From positions 62,001 through 126,000 of the forward strand of contig CALMUP010000028.1 of the NCBI GenBank assembly GCA_937872895.1: a DNA stretch of 64,000 bases. Reading direction: 5' to 3'. Positions 9,077-18,053 of the stretch are shown piece after piece. The stretch comes from an uncultured Verrucomicrobiota bacterium (GTDB lineage Bacteria > Verrucomicrobiota > Kiritimatiellia > CAIVKH01). The translations under genes were made by a program, and so were the position numbers. Position 1 is the first letter of the stretch. Each line of letters opens with the position of its first letter. The notes under the pieces were generated by a model. That model made no database searches. It saw only the letters and a program-made list of their open reading frames with translations, and was not told where the DNA came from.

Positions 9077-9565
9077 TTACACGCGGCGGCGCTTGCGGGC
9101 CCGGCAGCCATTGTGAGGCATGGGCGTGACATCCTTGATCGCCGTAACATTGATACCCGAGGCCTGTACGGCTCGGATCGCGCTTTCGCGACCGGCCCCA
9201 GGTCCCTGTACCAGGACTTCCACTTCCTGCAACCCATGATTCATGGCCTGGCGCGATGCATCCTGGGCCGCCATCGTGGCTGCAAACGCCGTGCTTTTGC
9301 GCGACCCCTTGAAGCCGGAACGACCAGCCGTGCTCCAGCCGATGACATTACCCTTAAGATCCGTGATTGAAACAACCGTGTTGTTGAAGCTGGAATTGAC
9401 ATGAACAATGCCAATCGGGATGTTCTTGGCACCCTTGATCTTGACCCGCTTGACCGGAGCCGGAGTGCTGTCCAGCAAACTAGCCGCCGTGGGATTGTCA
9501 CCGGCGACAATGCTGGATTCTACCTTGGCCTCATCGGCACTCTTATTCTCTTTCGCGTCTGCCAT
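9077..9565 (-). CDS. rpsK: 30S ribosomal protein S11
   Basis: S11 of the small-subunit platform. The core ([44 protein letters not shown]) is canonical. About 45 extra N-terminal residues (Asp/Glu/Ala-rich, then [12 protein letters not shown]) make it 162 residues against about 129 in E. coli. The ATG at 9565 follows GAAGGA; an earlier TTG at 9580 would place the ribosome site inside the gene. Confidence 0.95.
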   Translation of the reverse strand: MADAKENKSADEAKVESSIVAGDNPTAASLLDSTPAPVKRVKIKGAKNIPIGIVHVNSSFNNTVVSITDLKGNVIGWSTAGRSGFKGSRKSTAFAATMAAQDASRQAMNHGLQEVEVLVQGPGAGRESAIRAVQASGINVTAIKDVTPMPHNGCRARKRRRV

Positions 9566-9592
9566 AAAATCGTCCTTCAACTGCTAGTATTG

Positions 9593-10000
9593 TTACTTGG
9601 GAGCGGCCGCCTTCACAGCCGAGCGGGCTTCCTTGCCACGCACTGCACCCACGGTCTTGCGCGGACCCTTACGGGTACGGGCATTGGTCGACGTACGCTG
9701 ACCGCGTACCGGAAGACCACGACGATGGCGAGATCCACGGTATGAATTGATGCTGATCAAGCGGCGTATGTTCTGGGATACCTCACGACGCAAATCGCCT
9801 TCCGTGCGATAAACGGTCTGCAAAAGATGCGTAATCTTGGCAATTTCATCGTCGGTCAACTCGTCCGCCTTCTTTGCACCATTGATCCCGGTCTTCGCAA
9901 TGATTTCCCGGGAAAGGGCCGGCCCGATGCCGTAAATGTAACGGAGGGAATACTCCACACGTTTCTTCCCGGGAATATCGATACCAAAAATACGCGGCAT
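9593..10000 (-). CDS. rpsM: 30S ribosomal protein S13
   Basis: S13 of the small-subunit head, contacting P-site tRNA and L5. It starts [19 protein letters not shown] and has [20 protein letters not shown] near the end. At 135 residues it is slightly longer than usual because of an Ala-rich tail. It follows rpmJ by ten bases. Confidence 0.97.
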   Translation of the reverse strand: MPRIFGIDIPGKKRVEYSLRYIYGIGPALSREIIAKTGINGAKKADELTDDEIAKITHLLQTVYRTEGDLRREVSQNIRRLISINSYRGSRHRRGLPVRGQRTSTNARTRKGPRKTVGAVRGKEARSAVKAAAPK

Positions 10001-10010
10001 GTCGGACTCC

Positions 10011-10124
10011 TTAACCCTGACGCTGTTTGTGACGGGGATTGGTGCAGATCACCCGGACGACACCCTTGCGCCGGATCATCTTGCAACGTTCGCAAATTCT
10101 TTTCACCGAGGTTCTTACCTTCAT
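10011..10124 (-). CDS. rpmJ: 50S ribosomal protein L36 (zinc-binding form)
   Basis: A 37-residue protein beginning [15 protein letters not shown] and ending NPRHKQRQG. The zinc ligands Cys11, Cys14, Cys27 and His32 are all present. It sits between infA and rpsM, the normal spc/alpha junction. Confidence 0.96.
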   Translation of the reverse strand: MKVRTSVKRICERCKMIRRKGVVRVICTNPRHKQRQG

Positions 10125-10134
10125 GATCTCAATC

Positions 10135-10383
10135 CTAAGCAATTATCAATTCACCACGACTCATATCATACGGCGACATCCGCACCTTCGCGTTGTCACC
10201 CACCGACCACAGGCAGGATGCTTCTCCCGCCACCGACCGGGGATAGTAAGCCACCAACGTGTGCCCATTTTTCAGGGTCGCACGAAAAGCCCTGCTATGT
10301 ATCATTTCCTTCAGAAGAACGTCCAGTACAATCATCTCGGAATTTTCGTCCGCTTCCGATTCGTCGATACCGGGGTTGTGCAT
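10135..10383 (-). CDS. infA: Translation initiation factor IF-1, divergent
   Basis: IF-1 occupies the 30S A site during initiation. This 82-residue OB-fold protein keeps [15 protein letters not shown] and [20 protein letters not shown], the two most recognisable IF-1 strands, and lies between adk and rpmJ as expected. It is divergent: an acidic N-terminal extension of about 11 residues, and the usual basic loop (family form close to GKMRKNYIRI) replaced by [14 protein letters not shown]. The ATG at 10383 shares one base with the adk stop (TGATG), so translation is probably coupled. Identity rests on context plus partial similarity. Confidence 0.85.
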   Translation of the reverse strand: MHNPGIDESEADENSEMIVLDVLLKEMIHSRAFRATLKNGHTLVAYYPRSVAGEASCLWSVGDNAKVRMSPYDMSRGELIIA

Positions 10384-11030
10384 CAGTCGTTGAGGTGCTG
10401 GACAATCGCCAACTCAGTCTCAAGCCGGTCTTCGGCATTAACCCGGACCAGGATGTTCTTCTTTTCGTAATAGCTGATCAATTCAGCGGTCTGCCGCTCG
10501 TACACATCGAGACGATTGTTCAACGTCTCCTCGGTATCGTCAGCACGCTGGTAAATATCATTGCTTCCGCAAAAATCACAAATTCCATCCACTTTGGGTC
10601 GCTTGGTGTGAATATTGTAAACCGCCCCGCACGAACGGCAGATTCGACGACCGCAGATTCGGCGAACCAGAACCGGTCGAGCCACTTCAAGCAGGAAAAC
10701 GAATTTTACCGCCGAGCCGCCGGCGCCGAGCATCTCGTCGAACTTTTCGGCTTGAGCCGTCGTGCGCGGAAAACCGTCAAACATGTAACGGGCATCCTTG
10801 GGACCACTCACCAGCAAATCACGAACAATCGAGACGATCAAATCATCCGGAACCAACTCCCCCCGTTCCATGTAACGCTTGGCCTCGTTGCCAAGTTCAG
10901 TCCCGCTCTTTACCGCATTGCGGAGGACATCACCGGTCGAAATATGCTGGTAGTTGACCGAGTTGCGGATATCTTCCGCAACGGTCCCCTTCCCCGAACC
11001 TGGCGCCCCCAGCAATACGATCGTTTCCAT
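10383..11030 (-). CDS. adk: Adenylate kinase with zinc lid
   Basis: Interconverts ATP + AMP and 2 ADP. The P-loop GAPGSGKGT is at residues 8-16, DGFPRT at 85-90, and the LID domain carries a four-cysteine zinc site (Cys131, Cys134, Cys151, Cys154), as in the long zinc-containing form. 215 residues is the usual length. It lies between secY and infA, the standard spc-operon position. Confidence 0.97.
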   Translation of the reverse strand: METIVLLGAPGSGKGTVAEDIRNSVNYQHISTGDVLRNAVKSGTELGNEAKRYMERGELVPDDLIVSIVRDLLVSGPKDARYMFDGFPRTTAQAEKFDEMLGAGGSAVKFVFLLEVARPVLVRRICGRRICRSCGAVYNIHTKRPKVDGICDFCGSNDIYQRADDTEETLNNRLDVYERQTAELISYYEKKNILVRVNAEDRLETELAIVQHLND

Positions 11031-11033
11031 GGC

Positions 11034-12380
11034 CTAGCGCCGCCCCCGAAGTTTGCCCTTCTTAAGAAAACCGTCGTAGTAACGAGTGACCAAATGGGAC
11101 TCGATCTGACGCATGGTGTCCAGCATTACACCGACAATAATGAGCAGGCTGGTACCGCCAAAGAACTGAGCGACAATCCATGGCACCCGGAAATTCTGGG
11201 CCATGATGGAAGGAATCACCGCGATGATTGCAAGGAAGATGGCACCGGCCAAGGTGATACGGGTCATGGTGTGGTCAAGGAACTCCGCCGTTGGTTTGCC
11301 GGGACGAATGCCGGGAATGTAACCACCATGCTTCTTCAGATCATCCGAGATCTGCACCGGATTGAATTGCGTGGCGACCCAGAAGTAGGAGAAAAAGAGG
11401 ATCATCAACCCGTAAAGGATATTATGGAGCGTCGTGTCCGGACGGAGATGGATGGCCAGACGCTGGAAGAAATCGACGGGAATCATTTCCAGAAGTTTCG
11501 GAGGAAACATCAGGATCGCCTGGGCGAAAATGATCGGCATGACGCCGGCATAGTTGACACGCAACGGCATGTAGGTGCTCTGCCCGCCATACACTTTGCG
11601 ACCAACCACGCGCTTGGCATACTGGACCGGAATCTTGCGTTGAGCCTGCGTCACCGCGACCACCGTAATGATCACCGCGAGGATCATTACCAAAAGCCCG
11701 ACGGCATGGAAAACCGTGAATTGCACAACGCCATCGACGGGTCGGAACATTGCGATGGCCTTCTGGATGGCACTGGGAAGCGAGCTGACAATGCCGATGG
11801 TGATGATGATGGATATCCCGTTACCGATACCACGGTCCGTGATTTGTTCACCGAGCCACATCAACAACATGGTTGCCGTGGTCATGGTCACGATAGTCAG
11901 CAGGCGGAAACCCCACCCTTCCATGTGAACAATTTTCCCGGGTACACCGAACGCCTCGGGGTTCTCGAGAGTAACCGCCATGGCATACCCCTGAACCACG
12001 CAAAGGAATACAGTCAGGTAACGGGTGTACTGGGTGATCTTTGCGCGGCCGGCATCACCCTCGCGCGCCAATCGCTCGAGCGAAGGGACTACAGCCGTCA
12101 GCAACTGCAGGATGATCGACGCACTGATGTAAGGCATGATACCCAAGGCGCCAACGGCGCAATTCTGCAGCGCTCCGCCACTGAAAAGATCGAACATGCC
12201 GACAAAGCTGCCCCCGGCCATGTTGTGCAACTGATCGATGAATTGACGCAGCAACACGGCATCAACTCCCGGCGTGGGAACGACCGCTACCAACCGGCAG
12301 ATGAAAATCATGCCGAAGGTAAAGAATATGCGCTGGCGCAATTCGGGTATGCGAAGACTGTTGGCGAATGCGGATAGCAT
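11034..12380 (-). CDS. secY: Protein translocase subunit SecY
   Basis: The channel subunit of the SecYEG translocon. The 448-residue polytopic protein has about ten membrane helices, with the N-terminal plug region (TPGVDAVLLRQF), GIMPYISASIILQLL, and the cytoplasmic loop ending GIRPGKPTAEFLD. It follows rplO and precedes adk; secE is at 35514-35708 at the other end of the same block. Confidence 0.97.
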   Translation of the reverse strand: MLSAFANSLRIPELRQRIFFTFGMIFICRLVAVVPTPGVDAVLLRQFIDQLHNMAGGSFVGMFDLFSGGALQNCAVGALGIMPYISASIILQLLTAVVPSLERLAREGDAGRAKITQYTRYLTVFLCVVQGYAMAVTLENPEAFGVPGKIVHMEGWGFRLLTIVTMTTATMLLMWLGEQITDRGIGNGISIIITIGIVSSLPSAIQKAIAMFRPVDGVVQFTVFHAVGLLVMILAVIITVVAVTQAQRKIPVQYAKRVVGRKVYGGQSTYMPLRVNYAGVMPIIFAQAILMFPPKLLEMIPVDFFQRLAIHLRPDTTLHNILYGLMILFFSYFWVATQFNPVQISDDLKKHGGYIPGIRPGKPTAEFLDHTMTRITLAGAIFLAIIAVIPSIMAQNFRVPWIVAQFFGGTSLLIIVGVMLDTMRQIESHLVTRYYDGFLKKGKLRGRR

Positions 12381-12393
12381 TGGATACAGCCTG

Positions 12394-12837
12394 TTACTCT
12401 ACCGTTATACACTGGCCGCCTGCGGCCTCGATCTTCTCGCGAGCGGAACTGCTGAACGCATCGGCCTTGACCGTCAACTTGCGGTTCAACGCACCATCGC
12501 CCAGGATCTTGATCGGTCGTTTGGTATCATGCACCAATCCCGCATTGACCAGAGCGACGGCGTCCACCTCGGCACCGTTCTCGAAAACATCAAGATCAAT
12601 GATGTTCACCGGAGCGAATACGACCTTGACCGGATTGTTGAAGCCGCGTTTCGGCATACGACGAATGAGACGCATCTGTCCGCCTTCGAACGTTGCCTTG
12701 CGCTTGTGACCCGAACGGGACATCTGGCCCTTGGTACCACGGCAAGAGGTCTTGCCATGGCCGGATGATTCGCCACAACCGACACGCTTCTTCTTGCGCA
12801 CGGCGCCCTTGGAATTCTTTATCGAATGGAGGTGCAT
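12394..12837 (-). CDS. rplO: 50S ribosomal protein L15
   Basis: L15, a late-assembling 23S rRNA binder. The glycine-rich basic N-terminus (KKKRVGCGESSGHGKTSCRGTKG, about residues 16-38) and GGQMRLIRRMPKRGFNN are typical. 147 residues. It follows rpsE directly; the usual rpmD (L30) gene between them is absent. Confidence 0.96.
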   Translation of the reverse strand: MHLHSIKNSKGAVRKKKRVGCGESSGHGKTSCRGTKGQMSRSGHKRKATFEGGQMRLIRRMPKRGFNNPVKVVFAPVNIIDLDVFENGAEVDAVALVNAGLVHDTKRPIKILGDGALNRKLTVKADAFSSSAREKIEAAGGQCITVE

Positions 12838-12855
12838 GATCTTGGAAACCCCTGT

Positions 12856-13356
12856 TTACTTCGTAGCGATGGTGATGCCGCGTTCCTCGAGAATGGCTTC
12901 ACGTGAGGACAACTTCTGCAGTCCGAGCATCGTGGCGCGGATTACATTCAGCGGATTGGTGCTGCCCATGGACTTGGCCAGGACGTCGCGAACACCGGAC
13001 AATTCCAGGACGGCACGCATGCCGCCGCCCGCAATCACACCGGTACCCTCTGAAGCCGGACGCATGTACACGGAAGCACCATCAAACTTGCTCATCACCT
13101 CATGGGGAATGGTCTTGTTTTTCATGGTTATGCGCACCGCATTGCGTTTGGCGGCTTCCGTACCCTTGCGGATGGCATCCGCGACCTCGTTGGCCTTGCC
13201 AAGGGCAAAACCCACGCGGCCATTGCGGTCACCGACCACGATCAGCGCGCTGAAACTGAAACGGCGGCCGCCTTTTACGACCTTCGCGCAACGGTTCACA
13301 TGAATGACCCGCTCTTCGAAGTCCGACTTGCTCTCTCTGTCCTTGAATTGACTCAC
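12856..13356 (-). CDS. rpsE: 30S ribosomal protein S5
   Basis: S5, at the mRNA entry channel and important for decoding accuracy. It shows the double-stranded RNA-binding fold (ERVIHVNRCAKVVKGGRRFSF), VVGDRNGRVGFALGKANEV and the C-terminal ALELSGV-type segment (here AVLELSGVRDVLAKSMGS). 166 residues, normal length. Confidence 0.97.
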   Translation of the reverse strand: MSQFKDRESKSDFEERVIHVNRCAKVVKGGRRFSFSALIVVGDRNGRVGFALGKANEVADAIRKGTEAAKRNAVRITMKNKTIPHEVMSKFDGASVYMRPASEGTGVIAGGGMRAVLELSGVRDVLAKSMGSTNPLNVIRATMLGLQKLSSREAILEERGITIATK

Positions 13357-13376
13357 GACAAATTCTCCTGGTTACC

Positions 13377-13736
13377 TTAAAAAACGAGACCGTTTTCGCG
13401 CGCGGCTTCAGCCATCAGCTTGATCCGGCCACGGTAGGGAAAACCACCGCGATCAAAAACAACAGCCTTCAAGCCTACATGCTTCGCCGCTTCCGCAGCA
13501 AGAGCGCCCAGCTTCCTGGCCGATTCGCTGTTTGCGCGCACCGCGCCTGCCATACCGGCAGACTTCGTAGACACGGCCGCAAGGGTACGCGATGCATCGT
13601 CGTCGATAAACTGTACGTAAATGTGCTGGTTGGATACGTACACGCTCATACGAGGACGGGCGGCTGTTCCACGCACTTTCTGGCGCAGACGAAGATGGCG
13701 ACGGGTACGGTATTCTGCCTTGGTGTTGACTTTCAT
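13377..13736 (-). CDS. rplR: 50S ribosomal protein L18
   Basis: L18 binds 5S rRNA. It has the basic N-terminus (KAEYRTRRHLRLRQKVRGT), RPRMSVYVSNQHIYVQFIDD and the C-terminal VVFDRGGFPYRGRIK. 119 residues, the normal length. It lies between rplF and rpsE. Confidence 0.97.
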   Translation of the reverse strand: MKVNTKAEYRTRRHLRLRQKVRGTAARPRMSVYVSNQHIYVQFIDDDASRTLAAVSTKSAGMAGAVRANSESARKLGALAAEAAKHVGLKAVVFDRGGFPYRGRIKLMAEAARENGLVF

Positions 13737-13738
13737 GA

Positions 13739-14275
13739 TTATGCAACCGCCTTGCCGGCTTTACGGCGAACATGCTCACCCTTGTAACGGACGCCCTTGC
13801 CCTTATAGGGTTCGGCCGGGTAGAAGGACCGAATACGGGCGCTGACCTGACCAACCAATTGCTTGTCTGGACCACTCACCAAAATATTGGTGTTGTCCGT
13901 GACCTTGACGGCAATGGAGGCCGGGAGTTCAAACTCGATCGGATGCGAGTAACCCAATGCGAGGTTTAATTTCTGTCCCTGCACACTGGCCTTGAAACCG
14001 ACGCCTTGAATCTCGAGTTCGCGCGAGTAGCCTTGGGCGACACCCTGAACCATGTTGGCGACCAGGCTTCGAACCGTTCCGTGCATGGCACGAGCAAACG
14101 GGGTCTGCGAGGTGGGCGATACCTGTGCCTCGTTTCCTTCAACCTTAACGGAGACTTCCGCCGGGAAGGTCATGACCAATTCGCCCTTAGGGCCCTTGGC
14201 CTTGATCTGATTACCATCCACCCCGAGGGTTACCCCGGCGGGCACAGCCACTGCTTTCTTGCCAATACGAGACAT
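13739..14275 (-). CDS. rplF: 50S ribosomal protein L6
   Basis: L6, near the GTPase-associated centre. It starts MSRIGKKAVAVPAGVTL; the second repeat carries YSRELEIQGVGFKA and the C-terminal signature PEPYKGKGV-type (here PAEPYKGKGVRYKGE). 178 residues, normal length. Confidence 0.97.
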   Translation of the reverse strand: MSRIGKKAVAVPAGVTLGVDGNQIKAKGPKGELVMTFPAEVSVKVEGNEAQVSPTSQTPFARAMHGTVRSLVANMVQGVAQGYSRELEIQGVGFKASVQGQKLNLALGYSHPIEFELPASIAVKVTDNTNILVSGPDKQLVGQVSARIRSFYPAEPYKGKGVRYKGEHVRRKAGKAVA

Positions 14276-14282
14276 AAAAACC

Positions 14283-14681
14283 TCACCAAACGTAACAAAT
14301 GACTTCGCCGCCGATCTTCGAACGGCGTGCTTCTTTATCGGTCAACAAGCCACGGGATGTACTCAAAATAGCCACCCCGATGCCGCCGAACACTTTCGGC
14401 AGCTCGCCCGAACCGACATACTTGCGCAGGCCGGGCTTGCTGATCCTGCTCAATCCACGGATTACCGCCTTGTCACCACGACCATACTTGAGGGTAAGGC
14501 GTATGTAGCTGCGCGTTTCAATCTGTTCAATCGAATAGCCGGCGACAAATCCCTCGCGGGTAAGGATCCGGGCGATCTCAGCCTTCAGGCGAGAGTGCGG
14601 GACATCCACGGTTGCATGGCCAGCCGTTGCGGCATTGCGCACTCGGGTAAGCATATCGGAAATTGGATCATTGAGACTCAT
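14283..14681 (-). CDS. rpsH: 30S ribosomal protein S8
   Basis: S8 organises the central domain of 16S rRNA. It starts MSLNDPISDMLTRVRNA and ends with the signature STSRGLLTDKEARRSKIGGE. The ATG at 14681 gives 132 residues, the family length; the longer frame to 14804 overlaps rpsN and is rejected. Confidence 0.97.
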   Translation of the reverse strand: MSLNDPISDMLTRVRNAATAGHATVDVPHSRLKAEIARILTREGFVAGYSIEQIETRSYIRLTLKYGRGDKAVIRGLSRISKPGLRKYVGSGELPKVFGGIGVAILSTSRGLLTDKEARRSKIGGEVICYVW

Positions 14682-14695
14682 ACGTGAACTCCTGC

Positions 14696-14881
14696 TTACC
14701 AGCTCGCCTTGACGACGCCAGGGATCTTTCCTTCCAGCGCCAATTCGCGGAAGCAAATACGGCAAAGCTGGAACTTGCGGATGTAGGCGCGGGGACGGCC
14801 GCAATTACGGCAACGGTTGTAGCCTCGCGAAGAGAACTTCGGCGGGCGTGATGCTTTAACGACTAGGGATGTCTTGGCCAA
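14696..14881 (-). CDS. rpsN: 30S ribosomal protein S14 (type Z, zinc-binding)
   Basis: The short, 61-residue S14 with two CxxC pairs (Cys24/Cys27 and Cys40/Cys43) around a zinc ion. [16 protein letters not shown] and RICFRELA are typical of this form. It lies between rplE and rpsH. Confidence 0.97.
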   Translation of the reverse strand: MAKTSLVVKASRPPKFSSRGYNRCRNCGRPRAYIRKFQLCRICFRELALEGKIPGVVKASW

Positions 14882-14898
14882 GGTGGTTCCTCCAGAAA

Positions 14899-15453
14899 TT
14901 AGCGCTCAAACGGCACTCCGAGCAATTTGAGCAACTCCAACGCCGCCTCGTTGCTCTTGGCCGAGGTGACGATGGTGATATCCATACCCTGCGTCCGCTT
15001 GACACGGTCCGGATCGATCTCCGGAAACAGCGTCTGCTCGGACAAGCCCAAGGTGTAGTTCCCCTTGCCATCAAAGGCCTTGCGGGAAACACCGCGGAAG
15101 TCGCGGATACGAGGAAGCACCACGTACAGCAAGCGCTCCAGGAATTCGTACATCAACTGACCGCGCAACGTAACTTTTGCACCAATCGGCATGTCCTCGC
15201 GCAGCTTGAAATTTGAAATGCTCTTGCGAGCCGTGGTGACCACCGGTTTCTGCCCGGCGATCTTGGCCAGTTCATCGGTCATCAACTTGAACTGATCCTT
15301 GTCAACCGACGTGTTGACACTCATGTTGATGACGACTTTTTTCAATCCGGGGATGTCCATCGGATTGCCGATGTTCAGCGCCTTCTGAAGTGCGGGGCGG
15401 ATCTCCGATTTGTAGCGTTCGCGGAGACTGGGAATGATTGTTGGGGCTACCAT
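14899..15453 (-). CDS. rplE: 50S ribosomal protein L5
   Basis: L5 binds 5S rRNA and contacts S13 and P-site tRNA. Recognisable parts are [35 protein letters not shown] (about residues 68-87) and the C-terminal [19 protein letters not shown]. 184 residues, close to the usual 180. Confidence 0.97.
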   Translation of the reverse strand: MVAPTIIPSLRERYKSEIRPALQKALNIGNPMDIPGLKKVVINMSVNTSVDKDQFKLMTDELAKIAGQKPVVTTARKSISNFKLREDMPIGAKVTLRGQLMYEFLERLLYVVLPRIRDFRGVSRKAFDGKGNYTLGLSEQTLFPEIDPDRVKRTQGMDITIVTSAKSNEAALELLKLLGVPFER

Positions 15454-15477
15454 ATGCGTGCTCTCTATACCGGCGCT

Positions 15478-15762
15478 TTAGGCCTGCTTGCGGCCGGGTT
15501 TATCTTTCGAACGTTCCACCACACGCAAGTTGGACAGGGCGATGGTCCCCTCCTTCTCGACAATTCCGCCTTCGGGATTGTCCTGAGTCTTGCGCATGTG
15601 TTTCTTGACGAAATTCAATCCTTCGACGATGGCGCGTCCCTTTTCCGGAAAAACCCGGAGGATCTTGCCTGATTTACCACCTGCGGCATCATCACCGGCA
15701 ATCGCGACAACAATATCGCCACGACGAACATGAACATGGGGCTTGCGAGCGACGGCTTTCAT
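15478..15762 (-). CDS. rplX: 50S ribosomal protein L24
   Basis: L24, an early assembly protein with an N-terminal KOW motif (VRRGDIVVAIAGDDAAGGKSG, about residues 12-32). It continues with RAIVEGLNFVKKHMRK and the C-terminal EGTIALSNLRVV. 94 residues. Its ATG overlaps the rplN stop by one base (TAATG). Confidence 0.96.
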   Translation of the reverse strand: MKAVARKPHVHVRRGDIVVAIAGDDAAGGKSGKILRVFPEKGRAIVEGLNFVKKHMRKTQDNPEGGIVEKEGTIALSNLRVVERSKDKPGRKQA

Positions 15763-16127
15763 TAGAGCACCTCGGGAGCCAGGGAAATGACCTTCATGAA
15801 ATTCTTGTCACGCAATTCGCGGGCAACCGGCCCGAAGATGCGCGTTCCCTTCGGATTCTTGTCGGCATCGATGATGACGGCGGCATTGTGGTCGAATTTC
15901 AGTTTCGAACCGTCAGGACGGCTGATGGTCTGGCGGGTACGGACAATCAGGGCACTGTGAACCTCACCCTTCTTGACCATCCCGGTGGGGATGGCTTCCT
16001 TGACGCTGACCTTGATGATGTCACCAATACGCGCAAACGTCTTGCGCTGACCCAGTACATGAATACACATCAGGGATCGTGCACCGGTGTTGTCGGCTAC
16101 TTCCAGTCGCGTTTGCTTGGTAATCAT
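15762..16127 (-). CDS. rplN: 50S ribosomal protein L14
   Basis: L14, at the subunit interface. It starts [24 protein letters not shown] and has the highly conserved [31 protein letters not shown] end (parts of residues 91-121). 121 residues. Its ATG overlaps the rpsQ stop by four bases. Confidence 0.98.
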   Translation of the reverse strand: MITKQTRLEVADNTGARSLMCIHVLGQRKTFARIGDIIKVSVKEAIPTGMVKKGEVHSALIVRTRQTISRPDGSKLKFDHNAAVIIDADKNPKGTRIFGPVARELRDKNFMKVISLAPEVL

Positions 16128-16402
16128 TCGGCACCCCGCACCGACTTGTGTACGATCTCAACCAACCGCCAATTTTTCAGGCGGCTAAGCGGACGGGTTT
16201 CGACAATGCGAACCTTGTCGCCGAGATGAGCCTCGTTGCGCTCATCATGTGCGTGAAACTTCTTAACCCGGGTAACGGTCTTGCCATACACGGGATGCCG
16301 GAACCGGTCGGTTACGGCGACAACAATGGTCTTGTCCATCTTGTCGCTGGTAACCACACCGGTGCGGCTCTTGCGAACACCACGTTGAACTGCCTCTGTC
16401 AT
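16124..16402 (-). CDS. rpsQ: 30S ribosomal protein S17
   Basis: S17, an OB-fold 16S rRNA binder. It has [39 protein letters not shown] and the signature [20 protein letters not shown], which spans about residues 62-81. 92 residues, slightly long at the C-terminus. Confidence 0.97.
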   Translation of the reverse strand: MTEAVQRGVRKSRTGVVTSDKMDKTIVVAVTDRFRHPVYGKTVTRVKKFHAHDERNEAHLGDKVRIVETRPLSRLKNWRLVEIVHKSVRGAE

Positions 16403-16408
16403 TACCTA

Positions 16409-16609
16409 TTACCCCTTGCTCAGCTGCTTTTCGCGCACAACCGTGTTGATGCGGGCGATGTTGCGACGCAATTCACGGATGCGGGACGGCTTTTCCAGCC
16501 GACCGGTTGATTGTTGAATTTTAAGGTTCACGAACTCGGTGCGCGCATCCTGCAACTGTTGCTGCAGTTCGGCATCGGTCGACTCCCGGATGGTGGCGGC
16601 TTTTTTCAT
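16409..16609 (-). CDS. rpmC: 50S ribosomal protein L29
   Basis: L29, a helical hairpin at the exit tunnel. The 66-residue protein includes LQQQLQDARTEFVNLKIQQS and TGRLEKPSRIRELRRNIARI. Its ATG overlaps the rplP stop by one base (TAATG). Confidence 0.96.
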   Translation of the reverse strand: MKKAATIRESTDAELQQQLQDARTEFVNLKIQQSTGRLEKPSRIRELRRNIARINTVVREKQLSKG

Positions 16610-17022
16610 TACAGACCTCGCGTCACGAAACGGGTGGCTATCGGCATTTTGCTTGCGGCCAGGCGAAAAGCCTCACGGGCCAGGGCTTCCGAAATGCCAT
16701 CAAGCTCGAAAATCATCGTACCAGGACGCACCACGGCAACCCAGCCCTCGACCGGACCCTTGCCTTTACCCTGGCGGACTTCCAACGGCTTCTTGGTGTA
16801 GGGCTTGTCGGGATAAATGCGAACCCAGAGCTTGCCTTTTCGTTTCATGGCGCGGCTGACCGCGACACGGCAGGCTTCAATCTGGATGTTGGTGATCCAC
16901 GCACGGCCCAACGATTGGATCCCGTATTCACCAAAGGCAAGCGTGTTGCAGGAGGTGGCGTTCCCCTTGCGCGAACCACGTTGTACTTTGCGGTACTTGA
17001 CCCGCTTAGGCATAAGTGGCAT
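16609..17022 (-). CDS. rplP: 50S ribosomal protein L16
   Basis: L16, beside the A-site tRNA elbow. It has the typical [14 protein letters not shown] start, [23 protein letters not shown] and [19 protein letters not shown]. 137 residues. The first ATG (17022) has AAGGAG seven bases upstream; the gene overlaps the rpsC end by 17 bases. Confidence 0.97.
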   Translation of the reverse strand: MPLMPKRVKYRKVQRGSRKGNATSCNTLAFGEYGIQSLGRAWITNIQIEACRVAVSRAMKRKGKLWVRIYPDKPYTKKPLEVRQGKGKGPVEGWVAVVRPGTMIFELDGISEALAREAFRLAASKMPIATRFVTRGL

Positions 17023-17668
17023 GAGTCTGCTCCTTCACAACTGGTTCTTCATTCTTGCGGCATATCCACACCTTGACGCCGATACAACCGGCAACGGTGC
17101 GAGCCTCGGTAAAACCATACTGAATGTTGGCGCGCAGGGTGTGCAATGGCACCTTACCCTCCTTGTAGCCCTCGGTACGGGCTAGTTCTGCGCCCCCCAA
17201 ACGGCCAGCAACCCGGACCTTGATGCCCAAGGCACCGAGATCCATGGACAACTGAACCGCACGTTTCAGGGCACGTCGGAAGGAAACCCGGCGTTCCAAC
17301 TGGACGGCAATATTCTCGGCCACCAGTTGGGCCGTGATGTCGGGATCCTTCACTTCGCGGATCTCAACGTAGATCTCCTTGCCGGTCTTCTTCGAGATCT
17401 CTTCCTTGAGCTTCTCGATGTCCTGACCCTTGCGGCCAATGACAATTCCAGGCCGAGCCGTGAAAACCGTGATGCGGGCGCGGTTGGCGTAGCGCTCGAT
17501 CACGACTTCCGGTACGGCGGCATCCTTGAGACGGCTCTTGACCATCTTGCGGATCTCAATGTCCTCGTGGAGGAGATCACCGAATTCCTTCTTGCTGGCA
17601 AACCAGCGGGAACGCCAATCCTTGTTGACGGCTACCCGCAAACCATTTGGATTTACTTTCTGTCCCAA
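17006..17668 (-). CDS. rpsC: 30S ribosomal protein S3
   Basis: S3, part of the mRNA entry helicase. It starts [20 protein letters not shown], has the KH domain ([21 protein letters not shown], about residues 69-89) and the C-terminal signature [20 protein letters not shown]. 220 residues, normal length. Confidence 0.97.
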   Translation of the reverse strand: MGQKVNPNGLRVAVNKDWRSRWFASKKEFGDLLHEDIEIRKMVKSRLKDAAVPEVVIERYANRARITVFTARPGIVIGRKGQDIEKLKEEISKKTGKEIYVEIREVKDPDITAQLVAENIAVQLERRVSFRRALKRAVQLSMDLGALGIKVRVAGRLGGAELARTEGYKEGKVPLHTLRANIQYGFTEARTVAGCIGVKVWICRKNEEPVVKEQTHATYA

Positions 17669-17698
17669 GTCATGCTCCTTTCGGAAAACGAAAAACGC

Positions 17699-18046
17699 TT
17701 ATTTTGCGGCGGTTTTGTTATCCGTCAATACAATCTTGATGTGACTCATTTTTTTCTGGATAGGACCCGCACTTCCGCGAGCACGGGGCTGGAATCGCTT
17801 CATCATGTGGCCCTGGTCGACAATCGCCGACTTCACGACCAAATCATCTGCGGAAAGACCATTGTTGTTTTCCGCATTGGCAATCGCGGACTTGAGGGTC
17901 TTGCCGATATAGAGACCCGCCTTGCGTTCGCTGAACAGGGTGATCTTCAGGGCATCCGATGCGGAACGACCCTGGATTTCCCGCGCCATGTCGCGAATCT
18001 TCGTCGGTGAAACCCGTGCATCTTTAGTTATAGCCACGACGTCCAT
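17699..18046 (-). CDS. rplV: 50S ribosomal protein L22
   Basis: L22 lines the exit tunnel. The start ATG at 18046 (MDVVAITKDARVSPTKIRD) has GAGG eight bases upstream. The C-terminal tunnel loop includes DQGHMMKRFQPRARGSAGPI and SHIKIVLTD. 115 residues, normal length. Upstream in-frame codons overlap the unknown gene at 18054-18623 and are rejected. Confidence 0.96.
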   Translation of the reverse strand: MDVVAITKDARVSPTKIRDMAREIQGRSASDALKITLFSERKAGLYIGKTLKSAIANAENNNGLSADDLVVKSAIVDQGHMMKRFQPRARGSAGPIQKKMSHIKIVLTDNKTAAK

Positions 18047-18053
18047 GTTTACC

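Noticed and set aside
9999-12377. 792-codon plus-strand frame opposite secY, adk and infA
   Set aside because: Covers three certain genes on the other strand; no motif.
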